Source of the DNA: DASXAI01 sp963728985
GTDB lineage: Bacteria; Actinomycetota; Acidimicrobiia; Acidimicrobiales; Ilumatobacteraceae
Length of the DNA: 64,000 nucleotides
Direction: 5' to 3'
NCBI GenBank assembly: GCA_963728985.1
Contig: CAVSME010000001.1
Coordinates: forward strand, 620,001-684,000
The position numbers and the translations under genes are program-made. Positions within the stretch are counted from its first letter, which is position 1. The number at the start of each line of letters is the position of its first letter. The notes under the pieces are model-generated. The model did not search any database, was not told the DNA's origin, and saw only the letters and a list, made by a program, of their open reading frames with translations. Below are positions 1-7,470 of the stretch, one piece after another.

Positions 1-966
1 GGCCCGGAGCGGCGCCCGCCATGCCTGGTTCCCGCCCGGACGCCCCCCGCTGGAGCAACCGCAGTCCCGCTTCCACCGGCCGACGCCGTGGGCGCATGAC
101 CAGGCGCTCTCGTGGACGCGCACATCGTCCACGGGCGGGTGGGCGGCCAGCCAGGAGCCGATCGGGCCCGTGGCGACCTTGCGGCGGGGCGCCTCGACGG
201 CCAGGGCGTAGGCCACTGCTCGTTCGGCATGGCGGTGGTGGTGACCGAACGTCTCGCCGTCCGTGGCCACCACCACGAGACCGTCGGCGGCGGCGCCCTG
301 GGCCCGCGACACCACGGCGGCGGCCGGTCCGGAGCCGATCCCGAACGCGATGTCGTGACTCAGCGCGCCGTCGTAGAACACGAGCGCGATGGATCCCGCG
401 CCGTGCGGATGCTCCCAGCGATAGGCCTGTCCGGGTGCCACCGCCGACACCGCCTGGCCGGGCGACAGGATCGTGAACCCGACGCCCTCCTCCACCAGCA
501 CCGCCAGCACGGCGTCGTTCACGGCCGTCTCCGGCAACCACAAGCCGGCGGCGCGCCGGCCGAATCGGTGCTCGAAGTCGGCCAGGCCCCAGCGCACCTG
601 GGTGCGCACGTCGCGCTCGGTGGCCAGCGGCAGGATCATGTGGTTGTAGGCCTGGGCGATGGCGGTGCCGGCCTCGGCGTCGGCGTCGAGGATGAGCTCG
701 TACGTGGCGGGATGGTGCACCGCCAACCACGACGCCAGGGTCGGGCCGATGTTGAACGAGAGCAAGGCGTAGTCGTTCACGATGGCGACGACCCGGCCGC
801 GATCGTCCACGATCCGAGCGCGGGCGTTGGGGCGGTAGGCCTCCGCGGTGATGCGCTCGTTCCAGTCGTGGAACGGCGCTGCCGAGGGCTCTACGGGGAC
901 GGTCTCGGTCCACGGGTTCTCGCGTGGCGGTTGGTAGAAGTGCCCGTGGACGGCGAGGTGCAGCAT
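1..966 (-). CDS. GH57-family / DUF3536 glycoside hydrolase-like protein (3' end cut by window)
   Basis: The protein reads from an ATG at 966 toward the window start and stays open for 322 codons, so its C-terminus is missing. It opens with LHLAVHGHFYQPPRENPW, the start typical of GH57 (alpha-amylase/branching-type) proteins with a DUF3536 tail. Further motifs are FNIGPTLASWL, GLWLPETAVN and, near residue 240, ATDGETFGHHH. The last fits the GH57 catalytic Asp region. Family members act on alpha-glucans in the cytoplasm. A branching enzyme (glgB) lies 1 kb away on the same strand with azlCD between, so a role in glycogen metabolism is plausible but inferred. The ORF is invisible to a complete-ORF search because its stop lies outside the window. 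Confidence 0.8.
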   Translation of the reverse strand, partial: MLHLAVHGHFYQPPRENPWTETVPVEPSAAPFHDWNERITAEAYRPNARARIVDDRGRVVAIVNDYALLSFNIGPTLASWLAVHHPATYELILDADAEAGTAIAQAYNHMILPLATERDVRTQVRWGLADFEHRFGRRAAGLWLPETAVNDAVLAVLVEEGVGFTILSPGQAVSAVAPGQAYRWEHPHGAGSIALVFYDGALSHDIAFGIGSGPAAAVVSRAQGAAADGLVVVATDGETFGHHHRHAERAVAYALAVEAPRRKVATGPIGSWLAAHPPVDDVRVHESAWSCAHGVGRWKRDCGCSSGGRPGGNQAWRAPLRA

Positions 967-980
967 CGAAGCCCGGCAGC

Positions 981-1283
981 CTACGAGAGCGCCCGGAGGC
1001 CGGCCGTGACCGCCGCCGCCAGCACGATCACGACGGGGAACGGCGCTCGCCGCCATGCCGCCAGGGCAGCCACGCCCACGCCGGCGGCCCGGGCGTCGAG
1101 CACCAGCGCACGATCGGCACCGAACGTGCCCACCACCACCAGCGCCGCCAGGAGGGCGGCCGGCAACAGGGCCACGCAACGCACCAGCCGCGCCGGGAGC
1201 GTCGCCCCGCCCAGCAGGACCAGGCCGCCGACCTTGAACCCGTAGGCGCCGCCGGCCAGCACCAGGATCACCCACCAGCTCAC
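981..1283 (-). CDS. azlD: AzlD-family branched-chain amino acid transport subunit
   Basis: A 100-residue, almost entirely hydrophobic protein with about four membrane segments, the size and character of AzlD. AzlD is the small partner of AzlC in branched-chain amino acid export (the BrnFE type in corynebacteria). It begins at a GTG that overlaps the TGA of azlC (GTGA), a translational-coupling junction that sets the start. It ends with the hydrophobic stretch FPVVIVLAAAVTAGLRALS. Partner and position support the call more than sequence motifs, which are weak in this family. Confidence 0.8.
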   Translation of the reverse strand: MSWWVILVLAGGAYGFKVGGLVLLGGATLPARLVRCVALLPAALLAALVVVGTFGADRALVLDARAAGVGVAALAAWRRAPFPVVIVLAAAVTAGLRALS

Positions 1284-1939
1284 GGGCGGCGCCGCCAGCC
1301 GATCAACGCGGCCGCGCTGGCGGCGATGATCGGCACGCCGGCGGGAGTCAGCGGGACGAGCACCAGGGCGATGCCGGCGCCCAAGGCCGCCGCCACCTTG
1401 CCGTCGATGCGGCGGATGTGGGGCGCGATCAGCACGAGGTAGCCGGCGGGGAAGGCGGCGTCGAGGCCGAGGGCGGCGGGATCGCCGATCACGCCACCGC
1501 CGAGCGCGCCGGCCAGGGTGCCGATGTTCCAGCACACGAAGACGGCCACGCCCGTGGCCCAGAACGCCCGCACCCGATCGCGCCGGCCGGTCTGGGCGGT
1601 GGCCATCGCCGTCGACTCGTCGAGCACGAGTTGGGCGGCGACGAGCCGGCGCCACCAGAGGCCCTGGATGTCCGGCGCCAGCACCAGCCCGTAGGCGCCG
1701 TTGCGGGCCGCCAGCAGCAGCGCGCTGGCCACCGCGGCGACCGAACTGCCCCCGGCGCCGACGATGCCCACGGCGGCGAACTGCGAGGCGCCGGTGAACA
1801 CGAGCAGCGACAGCGCGCACGTCTTGGCCACCGACAGGCCGCTGGCCACGGCCAGCACCCCGAAGGAGACGCCGAACACGCCGACCGCCGCACCCAGGGT
1901 GATGGAGGCGACGACCGGCGACCGCGGCGCCGCCGTCAA
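1280..1939 (-). CDS. azlC: AzlC-family branched-chain amino acid permease
   Basis: A 219-residue membrane protein carrying the AzlC signature region GVSFGVLAVASGLS followed by SLLVFTGASQFA, then several hydrophobic helices. AzlC/BrnF forms an inner-membrane exporter of branched-chain amino acids with AzlD, encoded just downstream with a 4-bp overlap. The chosen start is TTG at 1939, whose TTGA overlaps the stop of glgB. Upstream codons in this frame belong to the glgB shadow and are basic and low-complexity, so they are not coding. Length fits the family. Confidence 0.85.
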   Translation of the reverse strand: MTAAPRSPVVASITLGAAVGVFGVSFGVLAVASGLSVAKTCALSLLVFTGASQFAAVGIVGAGGSSVAAVASALLLAARNGAYGLVLAPDIQGLWWRRLVAAQLVLDESTAMATAQTGRRDRVRAFWATGVAVFVCWNIGTLAGALGGGVIGDPAALGLDAAFPAGYLVLIAPHIRRIDGKVAAALGAGIALVLVPLTPAGVPIIAASAAALIGWRRRP

Positions 1940-3813
1940 GGGGCGGTGGCGCCCAGCCAGAGCACCCCGAGTGGAGGCAGCGTGATGAAGGCGGAGGCGG
2001 GCTGACCGTGGTGGGGCTCGCCGTCGGCCGCCCAGACGCTGCGCACGCCGCCGTAGCCGGTGCCGCCGAACCACGTGGCGTTGGTGTCGAGCAGGACCTC
2101 CCACTCACCGCCCCACGGCAAGCCCACGCGGTAGCCCTCCCTCGGCACCGGCGTGAAGTTGGCGATGCACGCCACCACCTGGTGGCCGTCGCCCGACCAC
2201 CGCAGGAACGCGTAGCCGGAGCTGGCGGCGTCGTCGGCCTCGAGCCACTGGAAGCCGGCCGGCTCGTGGTCGCGCTCCCACAGCGCCGGCCACGCCACGC
2301 TCACCCGGTTCACCGCCCGCACCAGTTCCTGCACGCCGCGATGGCGCTCGCCCGACAGCGCTCGCCAGTCGACCCCTTCCTCCAGGTTCCACTCGCGCCA
2401 CTGGGCCAGCTCGCCGCCCATGAAGAGCAACTGGCCACCGGGGTACGCCCACATCCAGCCGTAGAGCGCCCGCAGGTTGGCGAAGCGCTGCCATTCGTCG
2501 CCCGGCATCTTCCCGAGGAGCGATCCCTTGCCGTGCACGACCTCGTCGTGCGACAGCGGCAGCACGAAGTTCTCGGTGAACGCGTACAGCAGACCGAAAG
2601 TCAGCTCGCGATGGTGGAAGCGGCGGTGCACCGGATCGTGCTCGAGGTAGCCGAGTGTGTCGTGCATCCAACCCATGTTCCACTTGTGGCTGAAGCCGAG
2701 GCCGCCGTGGTCGACGGGGCGGCTCACCATGGGCCACGACGTGGACTCCTCGGCGATCACCATCACGCCCGGATGCTCGGTGAAGACCACGGTGTTCAGC
2801 TCGCGCAGGAAATCGATGGCGTCGAGGTTCTCCCGCCCGCCGAACTCGTTGGGCACCCATTCCCCGGGCTGGCGTGAATAGTCGAGGTAGAGCATGGACG
2901 CCACCGCGTCGACGCGCAGCCCGTCCACGTGGAACTCCTCGAACCAGTAGAGGGCGTTGGCCACGAGGAAGTTGCGGACCTCGTTCCGTCCGTAGTTGAA
3001 GACCAACGTGCCCCAGTCGGGGTGCTCACCCTGACGAGGGTCGGCGTGCTCGTACAGCGAGGTGCCGTCGAAGCGGGCCAACGCCCAGTCGTCGCGCGGG
3101 AAGTGCGCCGGCACCCAGTCGACGATGACGCCGATGCCGCGCTGGTGCAGGTGGTCCACGAAGAAGCGGAAGTCGTCGGGCGTGCCGTAGCGCGACGTGG
3201 GCGCGTAGTAGCCGGTGACCTGGTAGCCCCACGAACCGGTGAACGGGTGCTCGGCCATGGGCAGCAGTTCGACGTGCGTGAAGCCGAGATCCTCCACGTA
3301 GTCGGCCAGTTCCTTGGCCACCTCGCGGTAGCCGAGACCGGGACGCCACGAGCCCAGGTGCACCTCGTAGATGCGCAAGGGCCGGCGCACGGGATCGGCC
3401 GCCGCCCTCGCCGCCAGCCACTCGCCGTCGCTCCACTCGTGCGTCGAGTCGGCCACGATGCTGGCGTTGCTCGGCGGGACCTCGGTGCGGCGGGCCATGG
3501 GGTCGGCGCGGAGTCGCAGCGACCCGTCCGCCCCGATGATCTCGAACTTGTAGCGAGTCCCGGCGATCACGCCCGGCACGAAGCCCGCCCACACGCCCGA
3601 GACGCCCAGCGGTTGCAGCGGATCGACTCGACCGTCCCACTTGTTCCAGTCGCCCACGACTCGCACGGAGCGGGCGTTGGGGGCCCACACCGCGAACGCG
3701 GCACCATCGACGCCGTCGACGGTCCGGGGCTGGGCGCCGAGGACGTCCCACAGGCGGCGGTGACGTCCCTCGCCGATGAGGTGCAGATCGACGGGGCCGA
3801 GCAGCTGCGCCAT
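1936..3813 (-). CDS. glgB: 1,4-alpha-glucan branching enzyme GlgB
   Basis: A cytoplasmic enzyme that makes alpha-1,6 branches in glycogen. The 625-residue protein has an N-terminal CBM48 module (AFAVWAPNARSVRVVGDWNKW, around residues 40-60) and then a GH13 barrel. Visible catalytic-region motifs are GLRVDAVASM (nucleophile Asp near 303), VIAEEST (acid/base Glu near 350) and LSHDEVVHGKGSL (near 420). The ATG at 3813 gives a protein beginning MAQLLGPVDLHLIGEGRH, a normal family start. The extra 60 residues possible upstream are Arg/Pro-rich and overlap the next gene. It lies between a methyltransferase and azlC, overlapping azlC by 4 bp. Confidence 0.96.
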   Translation of the reverse strand: MAQLLGPVDLHLIGEGRHRRLWDVLGAQPRTVDGVDGAAFAVWAPNARSVRVVGDWNKWDGRVDPLQPLGVSGVWAGFVPGVIAGTRYKFEIIGADGSLRLRADPMARRTEVPPSNASIVADSTHEWSDGEWLAARAAADPVRRPLRIYEVHLGSWRPGLGYREVAKELADYVEDLGFTHVELLPMAEHPFTGSWGYQVTGYYAPTSRYGTPDDFRFFVDHLHQRGIGVIVDWVPAHFPRDDWALARFDGTSLYEHADPRQGEHPDWGTLVFNYGRNEVRNFLVANALYWFEEFHVDGLRVDAVASMLYLDYSRQPGEWVPNEFGGRENLDAIDFLRELNTVVFTEHPGVMVIAEESTSWPMVSRPVDHGGLGFSHKWNMGWMHDTLGYLEHDPVHRRFHHRELTFGLLYAFTENFVLPLSHDEVVHGKGSLLGKMPGDEWQRFANLRALYGWMWAYPGGQLLFMGGELAQWREWNLEEGVDWRALSGERHRGVQELVRAVNRVSVAWPALWERDHEPAGFQWLEADDAASSGYAFLRWSGDGHQVVACIANFTPVPREGYRVGLPWGGEWEVLLDTNATWFGGTGYGGVRSVWAADGEPHHGQPASAFITLPPLGVLWLGATAP

Positions 3814-3824
3814 CGAGCTCGAAT

Positions 3825-4463
3825 CTAGGGCGTCGTTGCGCACCTCAGCACCCGCAATGAACCAGTGGCCGACACCTCGGTGAAGCCTCCGGATGCGAGT
3901 GCGGGCAGGTAGATGTCCTCGTACGGGGGCCGGCCGCCGTCGGCCGGGTCCGGGAAGACGTCGTGGACGGCCAGCACGCCACCAGGGGCGACGCGGGGCG
4001 TCCAACCGGAGAAGTCGTCACGGGCAGGCTGTACCCCATGGCCGCCGTCGATGAACACGAGGGCGGCCGGCGTGGTCCAGTGCCGGGCGACCAGCGCCGA
4101 CGGTCCGACCAGCGCGATCACCACGTCTTCCAGGCCCGCCGCCTCGATCGTGCGCCGGAACGTGGGCAGCGTGTCCATGCGGCCCGAGGTCGCATCGACC
4201 AGGGCGGGATCGTGGTGCTCCCACCCGGCCTGGTTCTCCTCGGACCCCCGGTGGTGGTCGACGGCGAACACGACCGTCGCGGCCTCGCGCGCCGCCGCCG
4301 CGAGCCAGATGGTGGAGCGGCCGCAGTACGAGCCGACCTCCACGAACGGCGCCCCGGGCACGGCGACGGCGGCGGTCAGGGCCGCTTCGTAGAGGGCGTC
4401 GCCTTCCTCCGGGGGCATGAAGCCCGTGGCCGCGACGGCCGCCGCCCGGAGCCCAGCGTCCAC
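3825..4463 (-). CDS. class I SAM-dependent methyltransferase (Methyltransf_24 type)
   Basis: A 212-residue protein with the Rossmann motif I FVEVGSYCGRSTIWLA followed by the acidic strand end VVFAVDHH. ALVFIDGGH further on is characteristic of the Methyltransf_24 group, and GGVLAVHDVF is the next family block. The substrate cannot be told from sequence; relatives modify small molecules or sugars. The GTG start at 4463 shares its first base with the TAG of the upstream nitroreductase gene, and the stop lies 11 bp before glgB, so all three probably share a transcript. Confidence 0.82.
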   Translation of the reverse strand: MDAGLRAAAVAATGFMPPEEGDALYEAALTAAVAVPGAPFVEVGSYCGRSTIWLAAAAREAATVVFAVDHHRGSEENQAGWEHHDPALVDATSGRMDTLPTFRRTIEAAGLEDVVIALVGPSALVARHWTTPAALVFIDGGHGVQPARDDFSGWTPRVAPGGVLAVHDVFPDPADGGRPPYEDIYLPALASGGFTEVSATGSLRVLRCATTP

Positions 4464-5122
4464 TACCAGGTGTCCCAGTGGATGATCGTGTCGGGATCCG
4501 GGCGGGCGGCGGGCTTGAAGTCGGTCCCCACGGTGTAGGCCAGCGGCGACAGGCAGAACTGCTGCACCGAGTCGAAGGGGATGCCGACGATCTCGGCCAC
4601 GGCCTGCTCTTGCATCAGGTGGAGCGTGGTCCAGCACGTCCCGAGCCCACGGGCGCGGGCGGCCAGCATGAAGCTCCACATCGCCGGCAGGACGTTGCCT
4701 CCCATGGAGGCGCCGGCGAGGGCGGGACCCCCCTCGAGGCGGGCACCGGACGCGCACGCGATGACGATCACGGGGACCTCGCCCATGTGGTCGCCGAGGA
4801 AGTCGGCCGAGCGGGCGGAGCGCTGCTGCACGGCGTTGGCGGCGTCGTCGTGCTTGTCGATCGAGCCGATGTAGACGCCCTCGAACGTCTTGTACCGGCC
4901 GAAGCACTGGCCGTAGATGTCGCCGATGGCCCGGCGCTTGTCGGCGTCGCGCACGACGACGAAGTGCATCGACGGGTTGTTGGACCCCGACGGCGACTGG
5001 AAGGCGAGTGCCACGCACTCACGGATCAGCTCGTCGGGCACGTCGCGGGTGAGGTCGAGCCGGCGGCGCACGGCGCGCGTCGTCGACAGCAACTGGTCCG
5101 GATCGAGTTCGAGCAGCCCCAT
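4463..5122 (-). CDS. nitroreductase-family FMN oxidoreductase
   Basis: A 219-residue protein of nitroreductase size. RAVRRRLDLTRDVPDELIRECVALAFQSPSGSN is the typical N-terminal FMN/substrate region (R-x-S-x-R type, here RAVRR), followed by a central Gly/Ala-rich dimer region and a C-terminal GLGTCW helix seen in the family. Members use FMN and NAD(P)H to reduce nitro groups, quinones or flavins. The physiological substrate is unknown. The ATG at 5122 is preferred because the upstream in-frame sequence runs through a palindromic repeat (5187-5240). It is the first gene of a minus-strand group with the methyltransferase and glgB. Confidence 0.85.
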   Translation of the reverse strand: MGLLELDPDQLLSTTRAVRRRLDLTRDVPDELIRECVALAFQSPSGSNNPSMHFVVVRDADKRRAIGDIYGQCFGRYKTFEGVYIGSIDKHDDAANAVQQRSARSADFLGDHMGEVPVIVIACASGARLEGGPALAGASMGGNVLPAMWSFMLAARARGLGTCWTTLHLMQEQAVAEIVGIPFDSVQQFCLSPLAYTVGTDFKPAARPDPDTIIHWDTW

Positions 5123-5186
5123 GGCCGGGAACGTAGCGCACGCGCTTCCCGCACCGCCCACGTGCCCGCCCACCCCCCCTCCCCCT

Positions 5187-5240
5187 GCGCAGCCTGAGCG
5201 TTTGGTACCGCTGGAGCGGTACCAAGTGTTCAGGCTGCGC
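5187..5240. repeat. 54-bp palindromic repeat, copy 1
   Basis: The two 26-bp arms (5187-5212 and 5215-5240) pair except for a few central positions. They begin GCGCAGCCTGA and end TCAGGCTGCGC, with GGTACC in each arm. A near-identical palindrome lies at 31468-31521, and both are followed by a T-run and GGAC. This copy sits between divergently transcribed genes, which is odd for a simple terminator. Confidence 0.8.
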
Positions 5241-5301
5241 GGTTTTGGACATCGAGAGCGGGTCACGGGGTGGTGGGATGGGGTACGCGAGACTCGGGTC
5301 G

Positions 5302-6150
5302 ATGACGGCCGCTCTCGACGATCTGGTGCGGCTCCTCGACCTCGAGCCCATCGAGGTCAACATCTTCCGGGGCCGCTCGCCCGACGAGAGCCAGCAGCGG
5401 GTCTTCGGCGGCCAGGTGGCCGGGCAGGCCCTCGTCGCCGCCGCCCGCACGGTGTCGGCGGAGCGGCCCGTGCACTCCCTCCACGCCTACTTCCTGCGCC
5501 CCGGCGACGCCTCGGTGCCCATCCTCTACGAGGTCGACCGCATCCGTGACGGCCGGAGCTTCACCACCCGGCGAGTCGTGGCCATCCAGCACGGCGAGGC
5601 CATCTTCAACCTCCAGGCCAGCTTCCACGTCCACGAGGCCGGCCTCGACCACCAGGTCCCCATGCCCGACGTCCCCCGCCCCGAAGACCTCCCCGACTTC
5701 CACCAGCGCATGGAGCCCTACAAGGAGGCCATCGGCGAGTGGTTCCTGCGGCCCCGGCCCATCGACACGAGGTACGTCGAGGGCGATCCGATGGCCCGCC
5801 GCCGCAAGAAGGGCAACACCCAGCGGGTGTGGCTGCGAGCCGACGGCGAGCTGCCCGACGATCCGGTGCTGCACGCCTGCATCGCCACCTACGCCTCGGA
5901 CATGACGCTGCTCGACACGACGGTGCTGCCCCACGGCATCGGGTGGGCCGACGAGTCCGTGCAGATGGCCAGCCTGGATCACGCCATGTGGTTCCACCGG
6001 CCGTTCCGGGCCGATCACTGGCTCCTCTACGACCAGGTGGCGCCGTCCAGCTTCGGATCGCGAGGCCTGGCCGCGGGCTCGATCTTCACCGAAGAGGGCA
6101 AGCTGGTCGTATCCGTGATGCAAGAAGGGCTCATCCGCGCCACCCATTGA
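5302..6150 (+). CDS. tesB: acyl-CoA thioesterase II (TesB family)
   Basis: A 282-residue double-hotdog protein, the usual TesB length. The N-terminal hotdog shows QRVFGGQVAGQALVAAARTV and HSLHAYFLRPGD, both family hallmarks. The C-terminal half has DMTLLDTTVLPHG and LDHAMWFHRPFRADHWLLYD, which belong to the second hotdog. It hydrolyses medium- and long-chain acyl-CoA to free acid and CoA in the cytoplasm. The ATG at 5302 begins the conserved part (MTAALDDLVRLLDLEPIE); an earlier in-frame ATG at 5278 adds only low-complexity residues. Its stop overlaps the TTG start of the next gene. Confidence 0.93.
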   Translation: MTAALDDLVRLLDLEPIEVNIFRGRSPDESQQRVFGGQVAGQALVAAARTVSAERPVHSLHAYFLRPGDASVPILYEVDRIRDGRSFTTRRVVAIQHGEAIFNLQASFHVHEAGLDHQVPMPDVPRPEDLPDFHQRMEPYKEAIGEWFLRPRPIDTRYVEGDPMARRRKKGNTQRVWLRADGELPDDPVLHACIATYASDMTLLDTTVLPHGIGWADESVQMASLDHAMWFHRPFRADHWLLYDQVAPSSFGSRGLAAGSIFTEEGKLVVSVMQEGLIRATH

Positions 6151-7457
6151 GGCGGCTCGCCGCGGCGTCGACCATGGCGGTCCTCCTCGTCCTGGCGGCG
6201 TGCAGCAGCGACGACGACAACAACAGCGACGCGACGACCACCGAGGCGGCAGCCACCACCGTGGCCCCGACCGCCACGACGGCCGCCTCGGCACCGGCCA
6301 CCACGACCGCGCCGGTCACCAGCGCCGCCAGCCCTACCGCGGCCACCACCGCCGCGCCGCCGCCCACGACCGCGGCCGACGACCCCGACCTCGGCGCAGT
6401 GCACGTGAAGCTCACGCCGGTGGCGCAGGCGACCGAGCCCGTCTTGGTGGCCACCCGGCCCGGCGATGCCAGCACCCTCTACATCGCCGAACGCGGCGGG
6501 CGGCTACGGGCCCTCCGGGACGGGGCGCTGGCGGAGCAGCCCGTCCTCGACATCAGCTCCCTGACGCGCGCCGGTGGCGAGCGGGGGTTCCTCGGCTTCG
6601 CCTTCTCGCCCGACGGCAGCCATCTCTACGTCGACTACACCGACCGCGACGGCAACTCGAACATCGACGAGTACGCCCTCGGGGCCGACGGCACCATCGA
6701 CCCGTCGACGCGCCGCCAGGTCCTCTTCCAGCAGCAGCCCTATCCCAACCACAACGGTGGCGAGGTCATCTTCGGGCCCGACGGCCACCTGTACATCGGC
6801 TTCGGCGACGGCGGCTCGGCCGGCGATCCGCAGCGCAACGGCCTCAACCTCGGCACGTGGCTGGGCAAGATCCTGCGCATCGACCCGCTCGCCAACGGCG
6901 ACCAGCCCTACACCGTGCCCGCCGACAACCCGTTCGTCGGCCAGGACGGCGCCAAGCCGGAGATCTGGTCCTACGCGCTGCGCAACCCGTGGCGCTTCTC
7001 CTTCGATCGGGCGACGAAGGATCTCTGGATCGGCGATGTCGGGCAGGGGAACATCGAGGAAGTCGATCGCGCGACGGTGGCCGACGGCGCCGGGCGGGGC
7101 ACCAACTTCGGATGGAGCGCGTTCGAAGGGAACGTCCGGTACAACGACGACCAGTCGGCCGACGGCGTCGTGCCCCCGGTCTTCCAGTACACGCACGCCA
7201 ACGGCAACTGCTCGGTGACCGGTGGCTACGTGTACCGCGGTGCCGCCATCCCGGCGCTCCGGGGCGCGTATCTCTACACCGACTACTGCGGCAACGGGGT
7301 CCGGGCGATCGTCGTCGATGCCAGCGGCAAGCCTGGTGATGCCGTGCAACTCACGGACCAGCCGGGCTCCATCGTCAGCTTCGGCGAGGACGCCAACGGC
7401 GAGATCTACGTCTGCTCGCTGAGCGGCAACGTGGTGTATCGCATCGATCCTGCGTAG
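6147..7457 (+). CDS. PQQ-type glucose/sorbosone dehydrogenase-like lipoprotein
   Basis: A 436-residue exported protein. From the TTG at 6147, which overlaps the tesB stop (TTGA), it has an Arg-containing signal and a lipobox VLAAC, then a Thr/Ala/Pro-rich linker of about 60 residues, so the mature protein is probably tethered to the membrane outer face. The body is a six-bladed propeller of the glucose/sorbosone dehydrogenase family: ERGFLGFAFSPD, YPNHNGGEVIFGPDGHLY, GDGGSAGDPQRNG, GKILRIDP, YALRNPWRFSFD and GDVGQGNIEEVD. Family members use PQQ to oxidise sugars. PQQ use here is inferred. Confidence 0.88.
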   Translation: MRRLAAASTMAVLLVLAACSSDDDNNSDATTTEAAATTVAPTATTAASAPATTTAPVTSAASPTAATTAAPPPTTAADDPDLGAVHVKLTPVAQATEPVLVATRPGDASTLYIAERGGRLRALRDGALAEQPVLDISSLTRAGGERGFLGFAFSPDGSHLYVDYTDRDGNSNIDEYALGADGTIDPSTRRQVLFQQQPYPNHNGGEVIFGPDGHLYIGFGDGGSAGDPQRNGLNLGTWLGKILRIDPLANGDQPYTVPADNPFVGQDGAKPEIWSYALRNPWRFSFDRATKDLWIGDVGQGNIEEVDRATVADGAGRGTNFGWSAFEGNVRYNDDQSADGVVPPVFQYTHANGNCSVTGGYVYRGAAIPALRGAYLYTDYCGNGVRAIVVDASGKPGDAVQLTDQPGSIVSFGEDANGEIYVCSLSGNVVYRIDPA

Positions 7458-7470
7458 CCGCCGCACCGCT

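Noticed and set aside
5187..5240. Simple Rho-independent terminator for palindrome copy 1
   Set aside because: Both neighbouring genes point away from it, so there is no transcript to end here.
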